48,652 bases of DNA, taken from a virus. Location of the stretch: positions 1-48,652 of the IMG/VR virus record IMGVR_UViG_3300021961_000151. One strand, written 5' to 3'. Made by a program: the position numbers and the translations under genes. Of this stretch, positions 15,056 through 24,430 are shown piece by piece. The notes under the pieces are model-generated. The model was not told the origin of the DNA. It did not search any database and saw only the letters and a program-made list of their open reading frames with translations. Every line of letters starts with the position of its first letter. Positions within the stretch are counted from its first letter, which is position 1.

Positions 15056-18000
15056 GCTACTCTACAATATAATGTATAAGTTTCTACAGTAGCGTCTGTA
15101 GCTTGAACAGTTAAACCAAAAAAGTCTCCTGTATAGGTTTGTGAAAAGTCTCCAATAAAGTCTCCCGTAAATGTATCAGAAGACACTTGAGTAGAATTAA
15201 GTGTACTGTTAGATAAGAAGGTGCCAGTATAGTCACCTTGATAATCTACTGTGCCTAAGAAGTTACCTGTATACTCACCTAAGTAATCGGCAGTTGATAC
15301 GGCTGTATAATTTAAAGCATCTGGATCAACATAATCAGAAGTAGAATCCTGAGTAGAATTAGCGGTACTGTTTCGTGTACTTACTGCTGTATAATTAGCT
15401 GCATCTGGATTGATATAGATTGTAGTATAGTTACCAGTAGACACTCTAGTAGATAATTGAGTGCTATTAGCAGCAGGATCATTAGGGTTAGTAAAGTTAC
15501 TAGTAAAGTCTCCTATAGATGTTTGAGTACTATTCTGCGTACTGTTACGAGTAGATAATTGAGTACTAGTAGCCGCATCAGGATTAATGTAACCTGTGGT
15601 ATAATCACCTACAGAGATTTGAGTAGAGTTAGCAGTACTATCACGAGTAGAAGTAGTTGCACTATTTTGTGCATCCGGATTAACATAACCTGTAGTAAAG
15701 TTACCTACAGATGTTCGTGTACTATCTTGTGTACTAGTAGCTGCATCAGGATTAATATAAGCAGTAGTAAAGTTACCTACAGAGATTTGAGTAGAGTTAG
15801 CAGTAGATGCTAATGTACTATTTGAAGCATTAGGATTAACATAACCTGTGGTAAAGTTACCTACGCTGTTTGCTGTACTATCACGAGTAGATGTTGCTGT
15901 ACTATTTAATGCATTTGGATTAACATAACCTGTAGTATAGTTACCTACGCTATTGGCTGTACTATCTCTAGTACTATTTCTAGTAGATGTTGCGGTACTA
16001 TTTAATGCATCGGGATTAACAAAGGCGGTGGTATAATCACCTACAGATACTCGTGTACTATTTCTTGTTGAAGTAGCTGTACTGTTTAATGCGTTGGGGT
16101 TAACATAACCTGTAGTATAGTCACCAACAGATACTCGTGTACTAACAGCTGTACTATCTCGTGTACTAGTAGCAGCATCAGGATTAACATAGTTACCTGT
16201 ATAGTTAATCACATCAGGGTTAGTAAACGAAGAAGCATCGGGGTTCACTGATGATCTAGTATAGTTAATCACGTTAGGATTAACATAAGAGGCACCATCA
16301 ACATTAGTATAGTTACCTGTATAGTTAATAACGTTAGGGTTAACATAAGAAGCCGCATCGGGGTTTGTTGATGTTCTGGTATAGTTAATAACGTTAGGGT
16401 TAACATAAGAAGCCGCATCAACATTAGTATAGTTACCTGTATAGTTAATAACGTTAGGATTAGTAAACGAAGAAGCATCGGGGTTTACTGAGCTTCTTGT
16501 ATAGTTAATTACATTGGGGTTAGTAAATGAAGATGCATCAGGGTTAACAGATGATCTAGTATAGTTAATAGCATTAACATTAGTATAAGAAGCAGCATCT
16601 GGATTCACAGATGATCTAGTATAGTTAATTACGTTAGGATTAGTAAATGAAGATGCATCAGGGTTTACTGATGATCTAGTATAGTTAATAGCATCAGGGT
16701 TTACTGATGATCTAGTATAGTTAATAACATCTGGGTTTACTGATGACCTAGTATAGTTAATAGCATCTGGGTTTGTAGAGGTTCTTGTATAGTTAATAGC
16801 ATCTGGGTTTGTAGAGGTTCTAGTATAGTTAATCTCTGGTCCAGATGATGCTCGTGTATATTGTACATAGGCAAAATAAGCACCGATGTAATAATCTATA
16901 AATTTACTGGGGAATACGTTCGGACCACTAAATTGCGCCCCAATATATGAAGGTAATACAACTCGTTGGAAGTTACCAGTATACACTGTACCTGGACCTA
17001 TAAAGTCTCCAGCGTAACCAGCAGGTCCTAAGAAGTCTCCAGCGTAACCAGCAGGTCCTAAGAAGTCTCCAGTGTAAGCAGCTGGTCCTAAGAAGTCTCC
17101 AGCGTAACCAGCAGGCCCTAAGAAGTCTCCAGTGTAAGCGATAGGACCCAAATAAGCTTGTGGACCTAAGTAATCACCCGCATAAGCAATAGGACCTAGG
17201 AAGGCCTGTGGGCCTAAATAATCTCCAGCATAAGCAATAGGGCCCAGATAAGCCTGTGGTCCTAAATAGTCACCAGCATAAGCAATAGGGCCCAGATAAG
17301 CCTGTGGACCTAAATAATCGCCTGTATAACTGATAGGACCCAAATAAGCTTGTGGGCCCAAGAAGTCTCCGGCGTAAGCAATAGGTCCTAGATAAGCTTG
17401 TGGACCTAAATAATCGCCTGTATAACTGATAGGTCCTAGATAAGCTTGTGGTCCTAAATAGTCACCAGCATAAGCAATAGGTCCTAGATAAGCTTGTGGT
17501 CCTAAATAGTCACCAGCATAAGCAATAGGTCCTAAGAAGTTTCCAATAAAGTTACCTGTAAAGTCTCCTGTAAAATCAAATAAGAAGTTACCAGTATAGG
17601 TAATAGGTCCTAAGAAGTCACCAGTAAAGTTACCTGTAAAGTCTCCTGTAAAATCAGTAGTAAAGTTACCAGTATAGGTAATAGGTCCTAAGAAGTCACC
17701 AGTAAAGTTACCTGTAAAGTCTCCGATAAAGTTACCTAAGAAGTCTGTTTGGAAATCTCCTGTATAGGTAATAGGACCTAAGAAGTCTCCTGTAAAGTTT
17801 CCTACGAAGTTACCTAAGAAGTCCGTAGTAAAGTCACCGGTATAAGTAATAGGGCCTAAGAAGTCTCCTGTAAAGTTTCCTACGAAGTCACCTGTAAAGT
17901 CAGTTTGAAAGTCTCCAGTATATGCAATAGGACCTAAGAAGTTACCAGTAAAGTTACCTAAGAAGTCTGTGGTAAAGTCTCCTGTATAAGTGATAGGACC

Positions 18001-19323
18001 TAAGAAGTCTCCTGTAAAGTTTCCAATAAAGTTACCTGTAAAGTCTCCTGTGAAATCAGTTAAGAAGTTACCGGTGTATGTAATAGGACCTAAGAAGTTA
18101 CCAGTAAAGTCTCCTGTAAAGTCTCCTATGAAATCTCCGACGAAGTCAGTAGTAAAGTTACCAGTATAAGTAATGGGCCCTAAGAAGTCTCCTGTAAAGT
18201 CTCCGGTATAATCAGTTTGAAAGTCTCCGGTGTATGCAATAGGTCCTAGGAAGTCTCCTGTAAAGTTACCGGTAAAGTCTCCTACGAAGTCTCCGATAAA
18301 GTTACCAGTATAGGTTTCAGGTCCTGTAAAGTCTCCAGTATAATCAGTTAAGAAGTTACCTGTAAATAGATTAGTATAATCAACTGCTTCATTAACATAA
18401 TTACCTACAAAGGTACCTTCGAAATCTCCTACGAAGTCTCCTATAAAGTCTCCTGTAAAATCACCAACAAAGGTATTAGTAGAGTTAGTAGTGTAATTTT
18501 CTAAATAGTTAGTAGTGTAGTTTTCATCAGCTGTAGTCTTTCTAGTATCAGTAGCTGTACCTCTAGCTACCCAAGTACCTGTTGCAACAGGAGCTCCTTC
18601 TGCTGAACTTCTTAATTGATAAGATCCAACAGCATTAGCAGCTGACATAATTCTAGTTTTAGCTCTTTGTCCTAGAGTATATTTGATTTGTGCATCAGAC
18701 ATCTCTTGTATGCCTTGATAGGTACCAGTAGCACCTGATGATCTTTTTATAGCAATAGGTCGCGCTGCATTAGGAGCAGCCATAGTATTTCTTTTATAAA
18801 TGCTATAGTTAACTGTAGTACCATCTGTTTGAGTATCAGTATATACGTTAGATAAATGTACTCCATAATTACCAGATGGTGCAGAAGATCCTAAACGATA
18901 GGTGCCTGGATATTCATTAGTCATAATTCTACCAACTAGATTATCAACTAATGAATTTAAATCTGCTGTATCTTGTTCGTATAAATCACTATCGCCAGCA
19001 AGGTTTTGTGCTAAAGGTGTTCTCCAATCAGCACCATTCTCTGCTGCTGTACCTGTTGTTTGATATAAGTCTTTGGTAGTATTACCAATAGATAGAGATG
19101 AACCCGGATGAGTACCTACTGCTTGATTATAAAAAGTATCAGTAAAGGTACCTATTAGAGTATTACCAGAAGCAATATTAGTAAGAGCTCCTACTTCAGC
19201 AGAGTCTGCGTCTGCTAATTGTAATCCTGCTTGATAGGCTAACCATTCGAAATCATCATTACCGGCAGAGTCTTCAAATTCCTTGAAGTCATAAGTGCCT
19301 AGTAGTTTTAAAGGTGTAGCCAT
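15052..19323 (-). CDS. 1423-aa multi-repeat tail-fibre protein
   Basis: Giant fibre-like protein almost entirely of short repeats. Residues 1-270 form a non-repeat N-terminal region (LLGTYDFKEFEDSAGN), the likely virion anchor. Then come: x-G-[D/N]-F tetrapeptides (about 285-600); 16-residue YLGPQAYLGPIAYAGD units (about 600-780); a short spacer; 12- and 20-residue INYTRSSVNPDA-type units (about 820-1045); and 26-30-residue Ser/Thr/Asn-rich units with NSTATSTR and VGDYTTGYVNP (about 1045-1340). The repeats have no Cys. The very regular x-G-D/N-F spacing suggests a beta-solenoid or stacked-turn shaft. A late promoter sits only 6 nt before the ATG and there is no SD. It directly precedes the accessory island holding a glycosyltransferase and an oxygenase-like gene. 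Confidence 0.85.
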   Translation of the reverse strand: MATPLKLLGTYDFKEFEDSAGNDDFEWLAYQAGLQLADADSAEVGALTNIASGNTLIGTFTDTFYNQAVGTHPGSSLSIGNTTKDLYQTTGTAAENGADWRTPLAQNLAGDSDLYEQDTADLNSLVDNLVGRIMTNEYPGTYRLGSSAPSGNYGVHLSNVYTDTQTDGTTVNYSIYKRNTMAAPNAARPIAIKRSSGATGTYQGIQEMSDAQIKYTLGQRAKTRIMSAANAVGSYQLRSSAEGAPVATGTWVARGTATDTRKTTADENYTTNYLENYTTNSTNTFVGDFTGDFIGDFVGDFEGTFVGNYVNEAVDYTNLFTGNFLTDYTGDFTGPETYTGNFIGDFVGDFTGNFTGDFLGPIAYTGDFQTDYTGDFTGDFLGPITYTGNFTTDFVGDFIGDFTGDFTGNFLGPITYTGNFLTDFTGDFTGNFIGNFTGDFLGPITYTGDFTTDFLGNFTGNFLGPIAYTGDFQTDFTGDFVGNFTGDFLGPITYTGDFTTDFLGNFVGNFTGDFLGPITYTGDFQTDFLGNFIGDFTGNFTGDFLGPITYTGNFTTDFTGDFTGNFTGDFLGPITYTGNFLFDFTGDFTGNFIGNFLGPIAYAGDYLGPQAYLGPIAYAGDYLGPQAYLGPISYTGDYLGPQAYLGPIAYAGDFLGPQAYLGPISYTGDYLGPQAYLGPIAYAGDYLGPQAYLGPIAYAGDYLGPQAFLGPIAYAGDYLGPQAYLGPIAYTGDFLGPAGYAGDFLGPAAYTGDFLGPAGYAGDFLGPAGYAGDFIGPGTVYTGNFQRVVLPSYIGAQFSGPNVFPSKFIDYYIGAYFAYVQYTRASSGPEINYTRTSTNPDAINYTRTSTNPDAINYTRSSVNPDVINYTRSSVNPDAINYTRSSVNPDASSFTNPNVINYTRSSVNPDAASYTNVNAINYTRSSVNPDASSFTNPNVINYTRSSVNPDASSFTNPNVINYTGNYTNVDAASYVNPNVINYTRTSTNPDAASYVNPNVINYTGNYTNVDGASYVNPNVINYTRSSVNPDASSFTNPDVINYTGNYVNPDAATSTRDSTAVSTRVSVGDYTTGYVNPNALNSTATSTRNSTRVSVGDYTTAFVNPDALNSTATSTRNSTRDSTANSVGNYTTGYVNPNALNSTATSTRDSTANSVGNFTTGYVNPNASNSTLASTANSTQISVGNFTTAYINPDAATSTQDSTRTSVGNFTTGYVNPDAQNSATTSTRDSTANSTQISVGDYTTGYINPDAATSTQLSTRNSTQNSTQTSIGDFTSNFTNPNDPAANSTQLSTRVSTGNYTTIYINPDAANYTAVSTRNSTANSTQDSTSDYVDPDALNYTAVSTADYLGEYTGNFLGTVDYQGDYTGTFLSNSTLNSTQVSSDTFTGDFIGDFSQTYTGDFFGLTVQATDATVETYTLYCRVA
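15290..16190 (-). repeat. Ser/Thr/Asn-rich repeats (NSTxTSTRxST...VGDYTTGYVNPDA)
   Basis: Imperfect repeats of roughly 20-33 codons with STR, NST and a conserved VG[D/N][Y/F]TTxYxNPxA end, near the C-terminus of the 1423-aa fibre. Unit length varies because STR/NST triplets are gained or lost. Confidence 0.8.
16195..16860 (-). repeat. 60-nt and 36-nt tandem repeats (INYTRSSVNPDA)
   Basis: Near-identical 60-nt units recur in exact register from about 16201 to 16680: 20 codons, INYTRSSVNPDA plus SSFTNPNV or a variant. Beyond 16680 the unit shortens to 36 nt, INYTR[S/T]S[V/T]NPDA alone. So the 60-nt unit is the 36-nt unit plus a 24-nt half. Confidence 0.9.
16990..17530 (-). repeat. 48-nt tandem repeats (YLGPQAYLGPIAYAGD)
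   Basis: About nine 16-residue units in which LGP recurs every 6 or 10 residues. The downstream end changes to FLGPAGYAGD 10-residue units. Copies are close at DNA level and so prone to slippage or recombination. Confidence 0.9.
17530..18475 (-). repeat. 12-nt tetrapeptide repeats (xG[D/N]F)
   Basis: Long run of x-G-D/N-F tetrapeptides (TGDF, VGDF, IGNF, LGNF), broken every 4-8 units by LGPITYTGNF[T/L]TDF. The higher-order period of about 30-40 residues suggests stacked coils. Confidence 0.9.
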
Positions 19324-19329
19324 AATCTA

Positions 19330-19337
19330 TATTTATA
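19330..19337 (-). promoter_or_regulatory. T4-type late promoter immediately before the 1423-aa fibre
   Basis: Exact TATAAATA on the minus strand, then only TAGATT before the ATG at 19323. T4 late transcripts start about 5-6 nt after this element, so the mRNA would begin at or one base before the ATG. Confidence 0.7.
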
Positions 19338-19355
19338 TCAATTAAAAAGAAGAAA

Positions 19356-20144
19356 TTATGCTGTTGCGTCAGACTCTACGGTTAACTTAAGTTTTAATGT
19401 AATAGAATAACTGTTAGTAATACCATCTGTACTAATATAAAATGTAAAGTATTGATATTTGCTAAATAAATTACCACCAGATGTAGATCCATATAAATTA
19501 AACCATCTTTCATTATTAGTGCCGGTAGATACTTGACTATAAGAAGTAGTTAAGTCTGCGGAATGAAGAGCATTAGCAGTATTAATTGAAATAGTTCCTA
19601 CTTGTGTTCCTATAGTAGAACCAGCTGAGTATTTAACATAACCACCAGTTAATCCCGCTATTTGATATACTACAGCAGCTAAACCATTAATAGGAGAAGC
19701 AGTAGTCTGGGAAAATGGACCAGTACTAATAATAATCTGTGTAGATGATGCATTATAATAAGAAGCAAAATCCTCATCACCGGCACCTACTTGGTAACCA
19801 AAGTATAAATTAGTATTACCACTTTCTTCTTTAGCTACCATATAGAGCCAGCCTGTAGCTGTTGGGCCCAATGCACTAAAATCATAAGAACTTACATCAA
19901 CATCTCGTGTAGTATCAATTAAAATATTTTCTGATATAGTAACTACTTGTGCACTAAGGAATTGCAACATATTCATAGTACCACTAGTGGGTACATTAGG
20001 AGCCACATCGTTTACATTATCTACAATACCTGCACCTTTTAAATAAGCACGGAAGTTAGAAGCACTGCCTTGCGCATTGAACTCTGTTTGGATTTCACTA
20101 AATTGTAGAGGATCTCCAGCTGATGCGGACGCTTGTAATGTCAT
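19356..20144 (-). CDS. 262-aa fibre-associated virion protein
   Basis: The N-terminal 70 residues show a motif common in marine phage fibre proteins: LQFSEIQTEFN, a short loop, then VPTSGTMNMLQFLSA. The rest is Gly/Ser/Thr-rich beta structure with a TGGYVKYSAGSTIGTQVG-type stretch. The N-terminal motif often marks proteins that plug into fibre or baseplate complexes, but its exact role is not established. It overlaps the end of the S74 fibre by one base and has GAGGG 6 nt before the ATG. It may be a tip or adaptor for one of the flanking fibres. Confidence 0.7.
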   Translation of the reverse strand: MTLQASASAGDPLQFSEIQTEFNAQGSASNFRAYLKGAGIVDNVNDVAPNVPTSGTMNMLQFLSAQVVTISENILIDTTRDVDVSSYDFSALGPTATGWLYMVAKEESGNTNLYFGYQVGAGDEDFASYYNASSTQIIISTGPFSQTTASPINGLAAVVYQIAGLTGGYVKYSAGSTIGTQVGTISINTANALHSADLTTSYSQVSTGTNNERWFNLYGSTSGGNLFSKYQYFTFYISTDGITNSYSITLKLKLTVESDATA

Positions 20145-23100
20145 TAATTACCCTCTAATAATTTTACTTTCTCGTGTAGTTCCTTGACTGCCTCTATAAG
20201 AAGCGGTACTAATTTATCATAAGCTACTGTCTTATATCCATCTTCATTAGTATTAACTATATGTGGGAATAGACCTTCTACTTGTTGAGCAGATACACCA
20301 ACTTGTACTGTTTCTTTATCTGGATTAGTAGCTAGTTCGTTCCATCTATAGTTAAATCCATCTAAGTATGCTAATTTGTTTAATGGATTCTCTATCACTG
20401 CTACATCAGTTTTTAATCTCATATCAGAAGTTGCATAGAAGTCATTAGCATATATGTTAGCTGATGCATCTCTATAAGCTATAGTATTAGCAGTAGCTGC
20501 AGTAGTTGCGTTACTTGTAATAGTAACTGAACCACTTGTTCCTCCACCAGAAAGACCACTACCACTAACTGCTACGCCTGTAATATCACCTACAGCTGTA
20601 GTATAACCAGCTGAGCCTGTTACTGAAGTAACCCTTCCATAAGCATCTATTGTAATAGTTGATATACCTGATGAGTAAGTCGCTGCTCCAGCACCTGCTG
20701 TAGCTAGTGCAACTGCATCTGCGCTAACACTAATACCTGTACCTGCTCCTACGTTTAATGTAGTAGTACCTGAAGTAGTAACTGTACCACCTCCAGTTAA
20801 ACCACTACCTGCAGAGACAGTATGTGAAGTTACTGTACCTGTATTAGTAGTAAAGCCTGCATCGTTACTGAATATACTTAATCCAATTTCATTAGCTGCT
20901 TTTCTTCTATCAGCACTTGCGTCAAGTACGATAAACTCATCTGTACCTAGCATAGTATCTGTCATGTCAGTTAATTCACTGAGAGCAGTTGCTAAACTAA
21001 TAGTACCTGAAGAGGTAACTGTACCACCACCTGACAATCCAGTACCAGCTGTAATACCTACTGAGGTAACTGTACCTGTATTAGAGGTCCATCCAGAGTT
21101 ATTATTAAACTCTGATAGGTTAATATTAGCTTTTGTTAATTTTCTTTCAACTCCAGCTGTATCTACTACTACGAAATAATCTCCATCACCATTTGTAGTA
21201 GAGGTAGCTAACTCATTAAGGTCGATAGCTAATTCAATAGTACCTGATGTAGTAATAGGATTAGTTCCAGAAGATACAATACCTGTACCAGCTGTAATAC
21301 CAACTGAAGTTACTGTAGCAGTAGATGTTCCATATCCTGCAGAACCAGTAACAGATGTCACACGACCGTAAGTATCAACTGTAATAGCTGATATACCATT
21401 AGTAGCTGTAGTCGGAGTAACAACACCACTAGTTAGAGATAAAGTATGTGCAATACCTTCTCCAGTAGTTGCTCCAGTAGAGGAAATACCGGTACCTGCT
21501 GTAATAGTACCTACATAGTTACCAGTAGTATCAGTACCAAGTGCTACTGAGTTAGCAGCAATAGTAGTTGCTAATGATATATTACCAGAACCATCAAATG
21601 AAACACCAGTGGCAGTTACGTCACCAGATAAAGCAATAGTTCTTCCAGTAGCTAAAGTAGTAGCAGTAGTTGCATTACCAGTTAGAGCACCAATAAATGA
21701 AGTAGCTCTTAAAGTACCTGAGTAGTCTGATTCAATATACCATTGATCAACTGCCTCATTCCATTGAATAGATTTGTTTTTAGATGTACCACGCTCTACT
21801 TCAATACCTGCATTTTGTGAAGGTACGCCTGTTTCATCGGCGTTTAATCGAATAATATTATCACCGATATTAACTGTATTAGAGTTAACAGTCGTAGTAG
21901 TACCCGATACTGTTAGGTTACCATCTACTGTTAGATTATTTTTAACAGTAGTAGTACCAGTAGCAGCACCTAAGTTTAAAGTAGTAGCGGCACCAGCTAC
22001 ATTAACTGTAGTAGCTGTAGTGTTCACTAAACTGAAAGTAGTTGAACCTGTGCCTATAGAAGTAGTTACAGTTGGAGTGACTATAGTTGGTGAAGTACCA
22101 AATACTAATGCACCTGAACCTGTCTCATCTGATATAACTGTTTTTAATTCTGCAGAGGTAGTAGCTGAGAAGTCACTAAGTTTATGATTGTGTACTTCAT
22201 TAATAGCAGATACTATATTACTTTTATTAGTAGTAACTAAACTACCTAATGAACCAATTTGTGAATTGAAAGCGTCTGCATTAGCAATTACGTCAGAATC
22301 TAATAATTCGTAATTAGATAATAATAAGTTTAAAGCAGAAGCAACTGTATTGTAACCTGAATCTGTAAAGCCTGATGATAGGTTAGCTGGGTAAATATCA
22401 CCCAATACATACATATCAGAATCTAAGAAGTTAACTACTATATCACCAGATGCATTTTTATTAGTACCTGATCGTATTCTTAATTCACCTGCATTGTTAT
22501 CTAAGCTACCGTAAATAGTACCTGCATCTTTTAATACAATGTTAGCACCATCAGCATCTAGTATAATATCACCTGATGCATCTAATGTTAGATCTCCTGT
22601 TCTACTAATTAAAGGAGTAATGACACTAGTAGTTGCTGTAACGGATCCTGCTGAAGTTACATTAGCACCTGACATAGTTAAGTTAGTAGTAGTACCAGAT
22701 TTAACTATAAGGTTACCTGAACTATTGGTTAATCCACCATAAGTAGAACCATCATCTTTTAATATGATATCAGCGCCGCCTGCGTCTAAATTGATATCAC
22801 CGGAAACATCTAAAGTAAAGTCTCCAGTGCGTGTAAGTTGCGGAGCTACTAATCCTGTAGTAGCTGTAATAGTAGTACCTTGTATAGTAGAAGAAGCATT
22901 TACAGTAGTAAATGAACCTGCTGCTGCACTAGTACCACCTATGACTGTACCGTCTATAGTACCGCCATTGATATCAGCTGTATCTGCTACTAGAGCATCT
23001 ATATTAGCTGTACCATCTATGTATAAATTATTCCATTCTTTAGATACAGAACCTAAATCATATTCTGCATCGCCTGATGGTATTAAATGTGAACCTATTT

Positions 23101-24430
23101 GAGCTTCAATAGCTACTGAGTCAGTAGAAGCATTACCTATAATGCTAGCTGAACCTGATACAGTTAAGTTACCGGTAAAGGTACCATTCGCACCATTAAT
23201 ATTACCAGTAGTAGTTAAATTTTCATTACCGAAACTAATGCTGCCTGAAGTATCTGTAATAGAAGCTGCGGCAACTGTCAATGTGCCTGTTTTAACTGTA
23301 TTGTCTTTTAATAATACACTATCAATAGTAACGCCAGCTAATGATGTTTTTTCATTGATAGTATCAGTGTTTACTGCAGTAGTAGCTGTAATAGTACCAG
23401 CTGAAGTCACATTAGCACCTGACATAGTTAAGTTAGTAGTTGATCCTGATTTAACTATAAGGTTTGCCGAGTTGTTAGTAAAGGCACCAAATTGTACTCC
23501 TGCGTCTTTGAGGAATACATCTGCGCCATCTACATCTAAAGTAATATCAGTACCAGCATCTATAGTTACATTACCACTACCAAATATAGTAGCGTCTCCT
23601 GTTATTTCTATAGAAGGGCCTGCATCTAAATTGAATCTAAATCTTTCTGCTGCTGCATCTGAGAATATAATATCGGAGCCATCAGCGTCTAATGTAATGT
23701 CACCTACTACATCTACAGATAAATCACCAGTAGCTACTACTAATGGAGTAGTGACACTAGTGTTAGCAGTAGCAGTAGTAAAAGTAGCAGCTGCAGGCGT
23801 AGATGCACCAATGACGGTATTGTCTATCGTACCTGCATTAATATCTGCGGTATCAGCTACTAAACTATCAATTTGTGCTGTACCGTCTATGAATAAATCT
23901 TGCCATTCTGAACCTACGGCACCTAAATCATAAGTACCATCTACGGAAGGTATAATATCAGAAGCTACGTCTGCTGTAATAGTTACTGTATCTGTAGCAG
24001 CGTTACCAAGTGTAGTATTACCATTGACGGTTAAATCGTTAGTAACAGTAACAGATCCTGCTGAAGTTACATTGGCTCCAGACATGGTTAAGTTAGTAGT
24101 AGAACCTGATTTAATAATCAGATTACCTGAACTGTTAGTTAAAGTACCGTATTGTGTACCATCGTCTTTTAATATGACGTCAGCAGCACCAGCATCTAAT
24201 ATAATATCTCCGGCAGCTATATCTACAGTGAAATCGCCAGTAGTATTAATCTTGTTAGCAGAAGCGTCAAATACACCTTCTATTTCATTAATAGCACCTA
24301 CTAGATCTGAATCTTCAGTGGTTAAAATAGAATCTGAATCACCGACAAATTGTGATAAGCCATTAAGCTTATTACGCCATACGGATAGGTGATCGCTTAA
24401 TTTAAATTTACCGTTATTACTACCTGCCAT
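20144..24430 (-). CDS. 1428-aa tail fibre with C-terminal S74 chaperone domain
   Basis: Long trimeric-type fibre. Four related modules with GDFTVDI..GDIILDA, a TNLTMSGANVTSAG core and a DLGSVSKEWNNLYIDG-type segment fill residues 40-640. Gly/Thr-rich beta repeats with VTSVGITAGTG follow. The last 94 residues (from Ser1335) are a peptidase-S74 intramolecular chaperone: SDMRLKTD, GFNYRWN, VGVSAQQV and YDKLVPLLIEAVKEL are all in place, ending in a coiled-coil helix. In this family the chaperone drives trimer folding and then cuts itself off just before the Ser. It overlaps both neighbours by one base. Confidence 0.92.
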   Translation of the reverse strand: MAGSNNGKFKLSDHLSVWRNKLNGLSQFVGDSDSILTTEDSDLVGAINEIEGVFDASANKINTTGDFTVDIAAGDIILDAGAADVILKDDGTQYGTLTNSSGNLIIKSGSTTNLTMSGANVTSAGSVTVTNDLTVNGNTTLGNAATDTVTITADVASDIIPSVDGTYDLGAVGSEWQDLFIDGTAQIDSLVADTADINAGTIDNTVIGASTPAAATFTTATANTSVTTPLVVATGDLSVDVVGDITLDADGSDIIFSDAAAERFRFNLDAGPSIEITGDATIFGSGNVTIDAGTDITLDVDGADVFLKDAGVQFGAFTNNSANLIVKSGSTTNLTMSGANVTSAGTITATTAVNTDTINEKTSLAGVTIDSVLLKDNTVKTGTLTVAAASITDTSGSISFGNENLTTTGNINGANGTFTGNLTVSGSASIIGNASTDSVAIEAQIGSHLIPSGDAEYDLGSVSKEWNNLYIDGTANIDALVADTADINGGTIDGTVIGGTSAAAGSFTTVNASSTIQGTTITATTGLVAPQLTRTGDFTLDVSGDINLDAGGADIILKDDGSTYGGLTNSSGNLIVKSGTTTNLTMSGANVTSAGSVTATTSVITPLISRTGDLTLDASGDIILDADGANIVLKDAGTIYGSLDNNAGELRIRSGTNKNASGDIVVNFLDSDMYVLGDIYPANLSSGFTDSGYNTVASALNLLLSNYELLDSDVIANADAFNSQIGSLGSLVTTNKSNIVSAINEVHNHKLSDFSATTSAELKTVISDETGSGALVFGTSPTIVTPTVTTSIGTGSTTFSLVNTTATTVNVAGAATTLNLGAATGTTTVKNNLTVDGNLTVSGTTTTVNSNTVNIGDNIIRLNADETGVPSQNAGIEVERGTSKNKSIQWNEAVDQWYIESDYSGTLRATSFIGALTGNATTATTLATGRTIALSGDVTATGVSFDGSGNISLATTIAANSVALGTDTTGNYVGTITAGTGISSTGATTGEGIAHTLSLTSGVVTPTTATNGISAITVDTYGRVTSVTGSAGYGTSTATVTSVGITAGTGIVSSGTNPITTSGTIELAIDLNELATSTTNGDGDYFVVVDTAGVERKLTKANINLSEFNNNSGWTSNTGTVTSVGITAGTGLSGGGTVTSSGTISLATALSELTDMTDTMLGTDEFIVLDASADRRKAANEIGLSIFSNDAGFTTNTGTVTSHTVSAGSGLTGGGTVTTSGTTTLNVGAGTGISVSADAVALATAGAGAATYSSGISTITIDAYGRVTSVTGSAGYTTAVGDITGVAVSGSGLSGGGTSGSVTITSNATTAATANTIAYRDASANIYANDFYATSDMRLKTDVAVIENPLNKLAYLDGFNYRWNELATNPDKETVQVGVSAQQVEGLFPHIVNTNEDGYKTVAYDKLVPLLIEAVKELHEKVKLLEGN

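Noticed and set aside
16269-16478. 69-codon frame of Leu/Thr/Met repeats inside the 1423-aa fibre
   Set aside because: Out-of-frame reading of the 60-nt repeat; composition is an artefact of the repeat.
15290-18475. Regularly spaced repeats resembling a CRISPR array
   Set aside because: The repeats are in frame, encode periodic protein and have no unique spacers; they are coding tandem repeats.
22539-24392. Plus-strand open frames of 67-263 codons opposite the S74 fibre
   Set aside because: They mirror the repetitive Val/Thr/Ala codons of the fibre, lack SDs or promoters, and give low-complexity products.
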